The notes below the pieces were generated by a model that did no database searches, had not been told where the DNA came from, and saw nothing but the letters and a program-made list of their open reading frames with translations. Position numbers and translations under genes: made by a program. A stretch of 64,000 nucleotides of DNA from JABRWC01 sp039961675 (GTDB lineage: Bacteria; Planctomycetota; Phycisphaerae; UBA1845; Fen-1342), in NCBI GenBank assembly GCA_039961675.1, contig JABRWC010000085.1, forward strand, positions 1-64,000. The letters are read 5' to 3'. This document shows positions 17,703 through 26,624 of the stretch, one piece after another; the first letter of the stretch is position 1, and each line of letters opens with the position of its first letter.

Positions 17703-20024
17703 CTATTCGCCTTCCGGAAGCGCGATAAGTCCCACATCTATGTACTGCCCGCCCGTGGTCTGCCGGCAGTGCACGGCCAGCAGATTATTTCCAACGCGAA
17801 GCGCATCGCGCGCTTCCGGCGCCAGCAACACCGGTTCGTAGTCCATCGTATATCCGTCGAGCGTTGCGGCGAGCACACCATTGATAAAGACCTGCGCGTC
17901 CTCATCGTGGTGCATCAGCAGGTACACGGCGCCGGCAGGCGGGCCACTCAATTCGAAACGACGCCGCAACCAGATTTCACGTCCGTCCCAGACAGTTCCG
18001 ACCGTTGCGCCGGGCGTACCGCTGGTCCCGAAGCCGCCGTCGCCTTTTTTCCAGCACGCGTCGTCGAAGCCCGGCTCGCTCCAGTTCGTCGCGGGGGCCT
18101 CGGTCGAATATCGCCACGTCTGCACCGACTCGCGTGAAGTCGGCACGAGGACCGTGAGCGGCTCGAACTCGCCGCGGTTCGCGCGGCGAACGCGCTGCTC
18201 GTCAACCTTCAGCACGGCGCGATCGTACGTCAGCAGGCCGTTGCACTCGGTTTCGACGTCCGTGATCTGCGTGTAGACGATCGCTGACAACCCCGTGTCG
18301 CGGTGCTGCTGCCAGGCGCTCCGCAGCAGCCACTCGTATCGCCGCGTAAGGTCCTTGAAATCGGCCGCCGCTTGGTAGCCCCAATGCTTGTCCGACCAGC
18401 GATGGTCCGCGACCGGCAGCCCCAGTCCGCCGAACTCACCGATCACCGCCGCCCGCCGCGCATCGGGCTGCGGCGCGCGCGGCGCCGGATAGGTATGCAC
18501 ATCGAGCACGTCGCCGGCGCCGCGGTCCGTCCAACCGCTGGTGGCGTTGACCAGCCGTGTGGGATCGAGCTTCCGCACGCGCTCGACCATCTCCGCGGTC
18601 TTGAACTGCCCCCAGCCCTCGTTGAACACCACCCACGCGATGATCGACGGATGGTTGCCGCGCCCGCGGATCAGTCGCTCCAGCTCCGTCGTAAATTGTT
18701 CGGCGGACGCGGGCGTGCGTTCGATGTCCGCGTCTCTTGGGCCGATGTAGCGGTCGCCGCTGGGCATGTCCTGCCACACCAGCAGGCCCAGCCGGTCGCA
18801 CCAGGTGTACCAGCGCTCCGGCTCCACCTTGACGTGCTTGCGGATCAGATTGAAGCCGAGCCGCTTGGTGATCTCGATGTCGCTCCTCAGCGCTTCGTCG
18901 GTCGGCGCGGTGTACAGCCCGTCCGGCCAGAAGCCCTGGTCCAACGTGCCGACCTGGAAGAGCGGTTCGCCGTTCAGGAGGATGCACGTGCGGCCCTGGC
19001 CGTCCTTGCCGAGCGACACGCGCCGCAGGCCGACATAACTCGTCACGCGGTCGATCACGCCGCCGGCGTCCGACAGCGACACTTCCAGGTCGTAGAGAAA
19101 CGGCTCGTCCGGCCGCCAAACACGCGGCTCCGGTATCTTGATCGCAAGCCCATCCGCGGCGGTCCCCCCCTGCCGGGCGATCTCTTTGCCTCCCGACGAC
19201 ACGATCGCCTCGACCCGCAGCCCTGCGGCCGCGGTCGCCGCCTTCACGCGGACGACCGCCGGGTTAAGCTCGGACACGATCTCCAGCCGCTCGATGTGTG
19301 CCGCCGGAACCGGCTCGAGCCACACCGTCTGCCAGATGCCGGTGCTCGGCGTGTACCAGATGCCCTCCGGCTTGCGCACCTGCTTGCCGCGCGGCTGCGT
19401 CCCGGCGTCGGTGGGGTCGTAAACGCCGACGAGCAGCTCCTGCGAACCGGAGTCCCTGAGCGCGTCGGTGATGTCGAAGCTGAACGCATCGTAGCCGCCG
19501 CGATGCGTGCCGATCTCGCGCCCGTTCACCCACACCTGCGCTTCCCAATCCACTGCGCCGAAATGAAGCAGAACGCGCTTGCCCTCCCACTCGGCCGGCA
19601 CGTCGAACTGCCGGCGGTACCAGCAGCGCTCCACGCTTTTCTGCACGCCGGAAAGCGCCGACTCGATCGGAAACGGCACGAGGATGCGACCAGGCATTGT
19701 GGACGGCGCGGGCTGGCGCTGGTTGGCCCCGCGCTCCGCCCACTCCCAGACCCCGTTCAAGTTCAGCCACTCGGGTCGCACCATCGTCGGGCGCGGATAG
19801 TCGGGGAGCACGTTGTCGTCGCGTACGCTGTCAGCCCAGCTCGTGCGAAGGGTAGCCGGGCCATCGGCCGCCCCCGAGGTTACCGCGAGCAGAACGCATG
19901 CGGCGACAGGCAGAATCGAGCGCGGACGCGGGATGCCGGCAGCGGCTCGTCCGGAATGGATTTCACTCGGCAGAAATCGGGGCATGCGTCCGAACAAAAC
20001 GGTCGTGCCACGACGAGTATTCAC
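17703..20024 (-). CDS. Glycoside hydrolase family 2 enzyme (beta-galactosidase/glucuronidase type), exported
   Basis: 773 residues with an N-terminal hydrophobic export segment (about 36-53). The GH2 sugar-binding domain follows (LNLNGVWEW, WYRRQFDVPAEWEGKRVLLHFGAVDWEAQVWVNG), then the jelly-roll and the TIM barrel. The acid/base Glu is in VVFNEGWGQF (about residue 469) and the nucleophile Glu in VIGEFGGLG (about 530). After the barrel comes a C-terminal beta-sandwich domain (about 650-773, GAVYLLMHHDEDAQVFINGV) resembling a carbohydrate-binding module. Substrate (galactoside, glucuronide or mannoside) cannot be fixed from motifs. It sits near other glycosidases but is convergent to the truncated HAF gene and not in a visible operon. 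Confidence 0.93.
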   Translation of the reverse strand: MNTRRGTTVLFGRMPRFLPSEIHSGRAAAGIPRPRSILPVAACVLLAVTSGAADGPATLRTSWADSVRDDNVLPDYPRPTMVRPEWLNLNGVWEWAERGANQRQPAPSTMPGRILVPFPIESALSGVQKSVERCWYRRQFDVPAEWEGKRVLLHFGAVDWEAQVWVNGREIGTHRGGYDAFSFDITDALRDSGSQELLVGVYDPTDAGTQPRGKQVRKPEGIWYTPSTGIWQTVWLEPVPAAHIERLEIVSELNPAVVRVKAATAAAGLRVEAIVSSGGKEIARQGGTAADGLAIKIPEPRVWRPDEPFLYDLEVSLSDAGGVIDRVTSYVGLRRVSLGKDGQGRTCILLNGEPLFQVGTLDQGFWPDGLYTAPTDEALRSDIEITKRLGFNLIRKHVKVEPERWYTWCDRLGLLVWQDMPSGDRYIGPRDADIERTPASAEQFTTELERLIRGRGNHPSIIAWVVFNEGWGQFKTAEMVERVRKLDPTRLVNATSGWTDRGAGDVLDVHTYPAPRAPQPDARRAAVIGEFGGLGLPVADHRWSDKHWGYQAAADFKDLTRRYEWLLRSAWQQHRDTGLSAIVYTQITDVETECNGLLTYDRAVLKVDEQRVRRANRGEFEPLTVLVPTSRESVQTWRYSTEAPATNWSEPGFDDACWKKGDGGFGTSGTPGATVGTVWDGREIWLRRRFELSGPPAGAVYLLMHHDEDAQVFINGVLAATLDGYTMDYEPVLLAPEARDALRVGNNLLAVHCRQTTGGQYIDVGLIALPEGE

Positions 20025-20174
20025 GGCTCGCTCCAGCTTGAGGTGCGTCGCGGAGTATACGCCCGCGCCAGATGCGCGGCACGCCGCGTAACCGGCCGGG
20101 CACTGGTAGGGGTTGGTTCAGGCCGAGCGGCGAAGGTGGGTAAGCGGGGATTGACGAAGCCCATTCCCCCCTTA

Positions 20175-20203
20175 CGTGCTCGCTCACGGTCGCGGTTGGG
20201 ATC
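20175..20203 (+). repeat. Short recurrent intergenic motif, copy 2
   Basis: GCTCACGGTCGCGGTTGGGAT, sharing the TCACGGTCGCGG core with the other four copies. Lies in the divergent GH2/PEP-CTERM region. Confidence 0.55.
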
Positions 20204-20426
20204 GAAACGCGCCAATGCCGCCGACTGGGGCTCGAGTGGACGACCGGAACTGTGATCGTGAGCGTATTCAGATCGGGCCGGTCCGAAACGCCCGTGGGCC
20301 GGCCTGTCGGGGATTAGCCGTGTCTCGCAACTGGCGACGCCGGGGGAGGAGGCCCGCGTCAAGCATGCTCGTAAATCCATGCCGCGTATATAGTTATTGG
20401 CAGCGCCGATGCCGCGCAAACTTGCG

Positions 20427-20456
20427 TTGATTCGGCGCCTGTGCTTCGGTTAAGAT
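20427..20456 (+). promoter_or_regulatory. Weak promoter candidate for PEP-CTERM gene
   Basis: TTGATT, an 18-bp spacer, TAAGAT: four of six matches in each box. It would give a leader of about 255 nt. Low certainty. Confidence 0.25.
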
Positions 20457-20720
20457 GCGGTTTGGCAGGAGGAGGGCGAGGCGGGGGGTATCTGGACGTA
20501 CCGCCGGGGCCTCCCTCACGTCACGAGCCACAGCCTGCCCGACGCCAGCGGCGCGGCCATAACGGCGCGCCGGTCTTTGCGTCGCAAACGCGTGTGTGAA
20601 TGACCGGCGAAGTGTCCGGCCAAATTTGAGTTCGGGGATCCGCGGATCGTCTGCATACGCGGGAGCGTCCTGCGTCGCGGGCAAACCCCGCTTGCCTGTC
20701 ACAGGAGGAGGGTTGCGACT

Positions 20721-21671
20721 ATGAGGAAGCTACTGGTGAGCGCGACAGCGCTCACGCTGGCGGTCAGTGCGTCGGCCGCCATCGTCGAATCCGTGACGTA
20801 CAACAACGTCTTGTCGCGCGGGCTGCTCGGCGCGCCGAACAACGAAATCCGGACGTACAACGTCACGGGATCGTATGCGAACGGGCTGAGCGCCGTGTAC
20901 GTGTCCGGCACGCTGACCGAAATCAACACCGGCACGTTCGCCAGCGAGGCGCGCGTCCAGGTCACGCACCCTCTGGGCCTGACCCGCATCTACCAGCCGT
21001 TCACGACCACCAGCTTCACCGGGTCGATCGCGATCCCGGCGGGGTCTAACTTCGTGCACGGCTACGGCGTGCAGCCCGGCGGCACGTGGTCGTTCCGCTT
21101 CTTCGAGTCGTTCGACGACGGCAGTGACGGCGTCGAGGACGCGCGCTGGGACGACATCACGTTTTCGTATGACGACAATGTGACCGGTGCGGCTCAGCCC
21201 TCGGCGACCAACCTCGGCACGGTCGTTGCGCCCGGCCTCACCACCAACGGCGCGATCGGCGCCAGCGGCGAGGTTGACTGGTACAAGTTTGTCGTGCCGC
21301 AGGGCGTGGGCGCGTCGCTGAGCACCTTCCTGTACATCGATACGGAAGGTTCGGCGCTGGCCCCGTCGAACGACACCGAGATCGGCCTGTACGACGCCTT
21401 CGGCAACCTCATCGCCAGCGACGACGATGACGGTACCGGATTTCTCAGCCTGCTGAAGTTCGGCCAGGGCGGCACCGACGGCGACCTGTTCCCCGGCGAG
21501 TACTTCCTGGCGGTCAGCAGCTTCAACGCCGCTTTCGCGCCTGGATTCTCTGTTACCGGCGGGACAAGCAACACGGGCGACTACCGCATCAACATCAACA
21601 CGAACGTGGTGCCCGAGCCCGCGTCGCTGCTCCTGATCGGTCTGGGCGTGGCCCTGCTGCGCCGTCGTTAA
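20721..21671 (+). CDS. PEP-CTERM exported protein with pre-peptidase-like domain
   Basis: 316 residues, ATG preceded by AGGAGGAGGG. A signal peptide (about 1-19, SASA) opens the protein. The first half is a beta-rich domain; the second (about 170-290) resembles the bacterial pre-peptidase C-terminal domain: GEVDWYKFVV, DTEIGLYDAFGNLIASDDDDG, PGEYFLAVSSF. The C-terminus is a full PEP-CTERM sorting signal: VPEP, a hydrophobic helix ASLLLIGLGVALL, then RRR. Such tails are cut and re-anchored by exosortase, which is not in this window. It is likely a surface or extracellular-matrix protein. A strong terminator follows. Confidence 0.9.
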   Translation: MRKLLVSATALTLAVSASAAIVESVTYNNVLSRGLLGAPNNEIRTYNVTGSYANGLSAVYVSGTLTEINTGTFASEARVQVTHPLGLTRIYQPFTTTSFTGSIAIPAGSNFVHGYGVQPGGTWSFRFFESFDDGSDGVEDARWDDITFSYDDNVTGAAQPSATNLGTVVAPGLTTNGAIGASGEVDWYKFVVPQGVGASLSTFLYIDTEGSALAPSNDTEIGLYDAFGNLIASDDDDGTGFLSLLKFGQGGTDGDLFPGEYFLAVSSFNAAFAPGFSVTGGTSNTGDYRININTNVVPEPASLLLIGLGVALLRRR

Positions 21672-21699
21672 CCCACAAGCTCACCAGCTTGTAAACCGG

Positions 21700-21732
21700 A
21701 AGGGCCGCCCTCGTGGCGGCCCTTCTTGTTTT
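21700..21732 (+). terminator. Intrinsic terminator after PEP-CTERM gene
   Basis: Perfect 10-bp stem AAGGGCCGCC / GGCGGCCCTT (21700-21709, 21715-21724), 5-nt loop, followed by CTTGTTTT. Starts 29 bp after the stop codon. Confidence 0.88.
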
Positions 21733-21888
21733 CCGGTGCGCACGCATCCCCGAGGTGTGTCAAGCTCAGCGGAGCGCAAGCAGTGCGAAGCGTCTCCGAA
21801 TCCACACGTGCGATGCGCGACGCGCCGCTCCGTTCGCCTTCTCCGCCGGCGCCCGCGGCGGGTGGCATGCGCTCGCTGGGCCCAGCGG

Positions 21889-21992
21889 TAGCAGTCCGTT
21901 GAAGAAACTGTCCGCCCATTGGGGGACGGGCCTCCAGGCCGGTCTTGGAGGCCATTTGGTGTGCGCTCCCGCACTTATTCAACGGACAGCTA
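21889..21992 (+). repeat. MITE-like TA-bounded repeat, copy A
   Basis: 104 bp between TA dinucleotides with near-identical terminal inverted repeats, TAGCAGTCCGTTGAA and the reverse of TAGCTGTCCGTTGAA (14/15). Inside are GGCCTCC ... GGAGGCC arms. Very similar to copies at 25247 (same orientation) and 53062 and 53980 (opposite). Non-coding. It lies 34 bp past the stop of the six-hairpin glycosidase gene. Confidence 0.85.
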
Positions 21993-22026
21993 GCATGCTT
22001 CCCGATAGGCTCGTCGAACGTGCCCT

Positions 22027-25000
22027 TCAGTACGCCATCTCAACCCGTGCGCGCGACGCCCGCACCCGCACTCCCGCCTCGCTCCAGTCCGCTGCCGGCA
22101 TGCCGTCGATCGTCGCCGCGCGAACCGGCGCCGGCATTGGACTGCTGATCCACACGCCGCCGACGGGAATCGATCTCGGGCCGTCCAACTCAACGACCAC
22201 GCGTTCGGCGCCGGCCCGCATGGTGCAGCTCACGGGCCCGAACTCGGTCGGAAAACCGATGATCCGCACGCCCTCGGACTCGCGCAGCCACTGCGGCCGA
22301 ACCGCCGCCGCCAGCACCAGGCTCTCGTCCTGTTCGCGCTCGTAGACGAACATGCTCCGCGCGGCGCTGAGGTAATCCGAGCCGACCCAGGTGTGCGGCA
22401 TGTCGCCCACGAAGCGCGGCGCGGCCGGGTCGCGCCATACGACTTCGCCCCACTGGTTCCATCCCGCCGGGCGCTGGTCGCCGAAGAAAAACTCCGCCAG
22501 CTCGTGAGCTCGCTGCGGCTGGCCGAGCCGCACGAACGTGCCGATGAGCCGCACCTCGTACGGCGTGTAGGCTTCCCATTCGAGCTTGCCGTCGCGACGT
22601 CGGCAGAAGAACTCGTAGTAGCGCTCGAACGTGTTGTGCAGCGCCGGCTCGGGCGCCAGCCCCAGCTCCCCGGCGGGAAAGACGCCGATCGCCGTGGAGG
22701 TCGCGTCGAAATCGCCCAGTTCGGCGCAGCCCGGTACATAGTCGATGCCGTGCGTCCGCATGCACAGGCGCATCGAGTCGTACAGGCAGGAGCGGAACTC
22801 GTCGCGCAGCGCCGCCCAGCGCTGTGCAAGCTCCGGCCGATCGAGAATCTGCGCGATCGACACCGCGTCCTTCAGCCCGCGCAGCACGAAGAAGTCGTCC
22901 CAATACGAGTGCATTGGCTTGGCCGAGTAGCCCTCGTGGCTGATCGACTCCGGCACGAGGCCGTAGCAGACGCGCTTCTCCGGGGGGCCGTCGCGATACT
23001 CGGGCGTCATGCGCTCGGCGCGCAGCGACTCGATGTACCGCACGCCGGCCTCTACATTCGGCAGGAATTGCGCCAGGAAGTCCTTGTCGCCCGTGAACGC
23101 ATAGTACCGGTGCAGCGCGTAGATCAGCTCGCCGGTGCTGTCGTGCTCGGGGACCGGGTCCGGTCCGCGCCGATCGACCACGCATGGAACCTTTCCGGAT
23201 TCGAATTGGTGGGGCGTGAACCACTCCAGGAACGCCCGCGCCTGCTCGGCGTGACCTGTGTACAGCAGCGCGGTCGAGGTTAGCGCGCCGTCTCGTATCC
23301 AGCTTCGCTCGTACGTACGCGACCCGGGCTGAATCCGCGGACCATCGGCGTTAACCAGGATGTACGCTTGCGTCGTGCGGAACGTGTTCGCCAGCGCCGC
23401 GGCCGACGGCGGCAGCTTCAACTGCACGCGGTTCAGCACGGGTTCCCAGAACTCGCGCGCCCGCTGATGCGCGGCTTCGAAACGCGCGGTCGGCTCGCCC
23501 GCAGCCCCGAACTTCGCCGGCTCAGCGGGCTGGTCCGCGCGCTCGTAGAATGGAGATTCGACGACCACGTCGAGCGACTCGCCTGGCGTCAACGAATAGT
23601 CGAATCGAAACGCGCCGGATGCGGAGCCCAGCGCGTCCGTCACTCGAACCGCCCCGGGCAACCGCCCTTCCGCCGCGAATTCGACGATTTCGCCGCTCGC
23701 GAACGGAGCGGCGCCGAAGCCGTCGGGGCGCGTCCAGGGTAGCACGACGCGCCGGCCGTTTACGACGACTGCCTGTCCGTTCCACTCCATCGAATCGACG
23801 CGCGACGCGCCGCCAGTCAGGTTCAACTCGTGCCACGGCGGCAGAACCTGATACGGTCGGATCGCGACGAACAGCGTGCCGCGCTGCTCCGCGTCCGTCG
23901 TGTTGCGAAGCCGATAGCGGACCAGCAGCGACGAGGCGCCCGCATCTCCGTCCGCAAGCCCCGTGACATTCAACTCGATCGGCGCGCCGGTCCACGTGAC
24001 CGTCGGGATCGGCAGGTAATCCTCGGCAAGCGTCGTCTGCGTCGCGACATCCGCCCATGTGAAGAGCCGGCCGCCGACGAACAACAGCGGCTCCAGCCGA
24101 AAGCCCAGCCGGTCTACTTCCACGGCTCCCGCCGCGTCGAACAGAGCTTCCTTGTCGTCCCCCGCGACGCCGACGACCGTCCACGGCTGCTGCTCGCCGA
24201 CGAAATAGCGCGGCAACCAGCCGCGCGGCCGCTCAGCGGCGATCGTCGCGAACATGCGGTTGGGGGATTCGCCGAAATCGGGCGGCATCAGCCGGATCGA
24301 CTGGATGCCCAAGTGCCCGGCGCGTTCCAGCCCGTGCGTGACGATTTGGACCTGCGCGGCCTCGAGCGCCGGCACGGGCACAAAGTCGCGCCCGCCGTTC
24401 CCGCCCGAAACGGCAGCGACCGACTTCCAGTCCGTACCGTTGTCCGACGTCTGCACGGCGTAATCGGCCGCGGCTGCGCCCGGCTCCCATTCGATCGCCA
24501 GGCCACCGTAGCCTGAATGTTCGCCGAGGATGAGCCGAATCCACGGCTGGGCGTCGCTGTTTGCCGCGGCCCATCGGATTTCGCCGCCGGGACCGAGCGA
24601 CGGTCTCGCCTCGGCCGGCGGATCTGCCCAGCTCGAAGCCTCGATGCGCACGGGCGTGGTTTCGCCGGCTTGTGGCAGCGGCTCGAATTCGAGCTGGTCG
24701 AAATAGATCGTCCCGCGTCCGCCCGAACCGGCCGCGACGGCGAACTCGATCGCACCGAGGCGTTCCAGCGGCGTGCCCCCCGACGGCCCCCATGCAAACG
24801 CGAAGTGCCGCCGCTTGTAGGTTACCTGCTCCCAAACGGGCGAGAACTCGCGTTCGCGGCGGTTCACCCACCACACGTTTCCGCCGTCGGTGTCCACGAG
24901 CTTGAATTCGAGGTTGTTTGCCGGCGCCGCGCCGCGAAGCTGGAACCGGAACTGGTAGTTTGGGGGCAAATCCAGCGACAACTCACGCCGGACCACGCAG

Positions 25001-25203
25001 AACCCCGCGCCGGACTTGAAGTCGAAGTCGAGCCGCAGGCACTGGCCCTGCACTCCGTCGGCCGCCGAGATCGACGCCTCGACGCCGTCCGACGCGATGA
25101 CGCGCCAGCGATCGAGCGACTCGAAGTCCTCGAGCACCGCCGCTTCGGCCACGCTGATGGCGGAAAGCGCCAGCACTCCCGGAAGAACCAAAACGAGCTT
25201 CAT
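22027..25203 (-). CDS. Large secreted six-hairpin glycosidase (amylo-1,6-glucosidase-like) with N-terminal carbohydrate-binding domains
   Basis: 1058 residues from the ATG at 25203 (signal peptide MKLVLVLPGVLALSAISVAEA); an upstream in-frame start would add 12 residues but enters the flanking repeat. N-terminal domain of about 20-185 (LEDFESLDRW ... IYFDQLEFEP) looks like a CBM-type jelly roll, followed by a discoidin-like stretch (about 200-310). From about 560 an (alpha/alpha)6 toroid is visible: RSWIRDGALTSTALLYTGH, HDSTGELIYALHRYYAFTGDKDFL, SYWDDFFVLRGLKDA, WEAYTPYEVRLIGTFVRLGQ, MPHTWVGSDYLSAARSMF. This resembles glycogen-debranching C-terminal or GH63/GH15-like enzymes; the substrate is uncertain. 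The gene is tightly bracketed by two same-orientation repeat copies. Confidence 0.78.
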   Translation of the reverse strand: MKLVLVLPGVLALSAISVAEAAVLEDFESLDRWRVIASDGVEASISAADGVQGQCLRLDFDFKSGAGFCVVRRELSLDLPPNYQFRFQLRGAAPANNLEFKLVDTDGGNVWWVNRREREFSPVWEQVTYKRRHFAFAWGPSGGTPLERLGAIEFAVAAGSGGRGTIYFDQLEFEPLPQAGETTPVRIEASSWADPPAEARPSLGPGGEIRWAAANSDAQPWIRLILGEHSGYGGLAIEWEPGAAAADYAVQTSDNGTDWKSVAAVSGGNGGRDFVPVPALEAAQVQIVTHGLERAGHLGIQSIRLMPPDFGESPNRMFATIAAERPRGWLPRYFVGEQQPWTVVGVAGDDKEALFDAAGAVEVDRLGFRLEPLLFVGGRLFTWADVATQTTLAEDYLPIPTVTWTGAPIELNVTGLADGDAGASSLLVRYRLRNTTDAEQRGTLFVAIRPYQVLPPWHELNLTGGASRVDSMEWNGQAVVVNGRRVVLPWTRPDGFGAAPFASGEIVEFAAEGRLPGAVRVTDALGSASGAFRFDYSLTPGESLDVVVESPFYERADQPAEPAKFGAAGEPTARFEAAHQRAREFWEPVLNRVQLKLPPSAAALANTFRTTQAYILVNADGPRIQPGSRTYERSWIRDGALTSTALLYTGHAEQARAFLEWFTPHQFESGKVPCVVDRRGPDPVPEHDSTGELIYALHRYYAFTGDKDFLAQFLPNVEAGVRYIESLRAERMTPEYRDGPPEKRVCYGLVPESISHEGYSAKPMHSYWDDFFVLRGLKDAVSIAQILDRPELAQRWAALRDEFRSCLYDSMRLCMRTHGIDYVPGCAELGDFDATSTAIGVFPAGELGLAPEPALHNTFERYYEFFCRRRDGKLEWEAYTPYEVRLIGTFVRLGQPQRAHELAEFFFGDQRPAGWNQWGEVVWRDPAAPRFVGDMPHTWVGSDYLSAARSMFVYEREQDESLVLAAAVRPQWLRESEGVRIIGFPTEFGPVSCTMRAGAERVVVELDGPRSIPVGGVWISSPMPAPVRAATIDGMPAADWSEAGVRVRASRARVEMAY

Positions 25204-25246
25204 GGAATGTGTCCCTTCTGGAGGGCTTCCGGTAGTCACGCGGCGT

Positions 25247-25349
25247 TAACAGTCCGTTGAAAAAACTGTCCGCCCATGGGGGACCGGCCTCCAGGCCGGT
25301 CTTGGAGGCCTTTTGGTGTGCGCGCCCGCACTTATGCAACGGACAATTA
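25247..25349 (+). repeat. MITE-like TA-bounded repeat, copy B
   Basis: 103 bp, TA-bounded, ends TAACAGTCCGTTGAA and (reverse) TAATTGTCCGTTGC. Internal ACCGGCCTCCAGGCCGGT is a perfect palindrome in this copy. It lies 43 bp upstream of the glycosidase start, so it probably carries or overlaps that gene's promoter region. Confidence 0.85.
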
Positions 25350-25355
25350 GGCCGC

Positions 25356-25378
25356 GCCGCGACCGTGAGCGAGGCGGA
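25356..25378 (-). repeat. Short recurrent intergenic motif, copy 3
   Basis: Forward CGCGACCGTGAGCGAG, i.e. CTCGCTCACGGTCGCG on the minus strand, directly beside repeat copy B and in the gap after the lacI-type gene. Confidence 0.55.
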
Positions 25379-25522
25379 AAGTTTCACTCGCGCCCGCATA
25401 TGCCGCGCCAGCGCACACCGTTCGACGTCCGCCCGCTGACTTACGTGCGCAACTCGGACCGGCCTCGCGCCCCATCCGGTCCCAGCGCTGCGCGGGCAAT
25501 CGACACCCTGCGGCACATGGCG

Positions 25523-26554
25523 TCAGACATTTGAGGTCGCGAGTGCCACCGCTCCGCACGACTCGCGGACCACCAACTCCGGCTGAAGCGAAATCCGACG
25601 GGGCGCGCGCTGCGCGTGGGAGATTCGATCGCACAGGAGCTTTATCGCTTCGGAGCCCATGCGCGACATCGGCACGTGGACGGTCGTCAGCGCCGGCCGC
25701 GTCAGCCGCGCCACGCGCGTATCGTCAAAGCCGGCCACCGCCAGCTCCCGCGGAACCGCTATGCTTAGCGCCGCGGCCGCCGCGACCACGCCAGAAGCCA
25801 TTTCGTCGTTCGCTGCGAACACGGCGGTCCGCGGTCCGATCCACTCGCGCATCCGTGCCAGTGCGAGCTGGTACGCGGTTTCGAATTCGTAGTCCAGGTG
25901 GTAGATATCGGACGAATCCAGCTTCCGCCCGGCTTCGGCCAGCGCTGCGCGGCAGGCGTCCAGGCGGGCGAGCGTATCCACGTTCGTCGACGGGCCGCCG
26001 ATGAAGATGAGCCGCTCCGCACGGCAGCGCGTGATGAGGTGCCGTGTGAGTTCCGACGCGCCGTGGCGCTGATTGATGCACACGCTGTCGTGCGGCACGC
26101 CGTCGATGTCGCCGTCGAGCACAACGAACGGCAGCCGGAAGTTCGAGAGCACTTCGTGGATGCCGTCGGTCACGTCGGCGATCATCACCGCCACGCCGTC
26201 GAGGATGGACCGCTGCTGCGTCGCGTGCAGCAGCGAGTGGCTGTCGGCGGCGTCGTGGGCGGAGGAGACGACCAGGTTGTATCCCGACTCACGCGCCTGG
26301 GCGTCGGCGCCGCGAATGATCTCAGAGTAGAACTCGCCGTGCAGGTCCGGCAGAACGAGTGCGACCAGCTCGCTCTTCCGCAGCACCAGCCCGCGCGCAA
26401 ACGCGTTGGGTTTGTACCCCAGCTCCTGGATCGCGGACTCGACCCGCGCGCGAGTCCTGGCGTTGACGAGGTCGTCGCGGCGATTGATAACACGGGAGAC
26501 CGTGCTGATGGAGACGTTGGCGCGCTGCGCGACATCGGCGATGGAAACGGCCAT
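25523..26554 (-). CDS. LacI-family transcriptional regulator
   Basis: 343 residues from the ATG at 26554; a start 27 bp upstream is in frame but lengthens the protein before the normal LacI N-terminus. The helix-turn-helix (VSIADVAQRANVSISTVSRVINRRD) and hinge helix (LGYKPNAFARGL) are canonical. The periplasmic-binding-protein-like effector domain follows (ALVLPDLHGEFYSEIIRGA, VLDGDIDGVPHDSV, FIGGPSTNV, AVFAANDEMASG, VAGFDDTRVARLTRPALTTV). It is divergent from the GH144 gene, with an operator-like site in the 70-bp gap, and a perfect copy of the same palindrome lies before the GH94 gene. It therefore probably represses both plus itself; the inducer would be a gluco-oligosaccharide. Confidence 0.94.
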   Translation of the reverse strand: MAVSIADVAQRANVSISTVSRVINRRDDLVNARTRARVESAIQELGYKPNAFARGLVLRKSELVALVLPDLHGEFYSEIIRGADAQARESGYNLVVSSAHDAADSHSLLHATQQRSILDGVAVMIADVTDGIHEVLSNFRLPFVVLDGDIDGVPHDSVCINQRHGASELTRHLITRCRAERLIFIGGPSTNVDTLARLDACRAALAEAGRKLDSSDIYHLDYEFETAYQLALARMREWIGPRTAVFAANDEMASGVVAAAAALSIAVPRELAVAGFDDTRVARLTRPALTTVHVPMSRMGSEAIKLLCDRISHAQRAPRRISLQPELVVRESCGAVALATSNV

Positions 26555-26588
26555 GCGGGTCCCCCGCACTTCGCACCACAAGCGTTTT

Positions 26589-26602
26589 TGACAACGCTTT
26601 CA
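26589..26602. promoter_or_regulatory. LacI-type operator between lacI-type gene and GH144 gene
   Basis: TGACAACGCTTTCA matches the perfect palindrome TGAAAACGTTTTCA found upstream of GH94 at 12 of 14 positions. It is centred 29 bp before the GH144 start and about 41 bp before the regulator start, a position suitable for controlling both divergent promoters. Confidence 0.75.
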
Positions 26603-26624
26603 GCCCAGCCTATCGTGAGGCACC

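Larger units (their letters stand above)
20025..20720. other. Long divergent intergenic region
   Basis: About 700 bp between the GH2 gene and the PEP-CTERM gene. It contains a copy of the short recurrent motif near 20177, a weak promoter candidate at 20427-20456, and a small hairpin (GCGGG-CAAAC-CCCGC) just before the ribosome site of the PEP-CTERM gene. No coding sequence is supported; a structured leader RNA for the downstream gene is possible. Confidence 0.45.

Noticed and set aside
20670..20700. Possible riboswitch or tRNA-like fold in the leader of the PEP-CTERM gene
   Set aside because: Only a 5-bp hairpin is visible and no known aptamer motif; the same applies to other GC-rich hairpins scattered in gaps.
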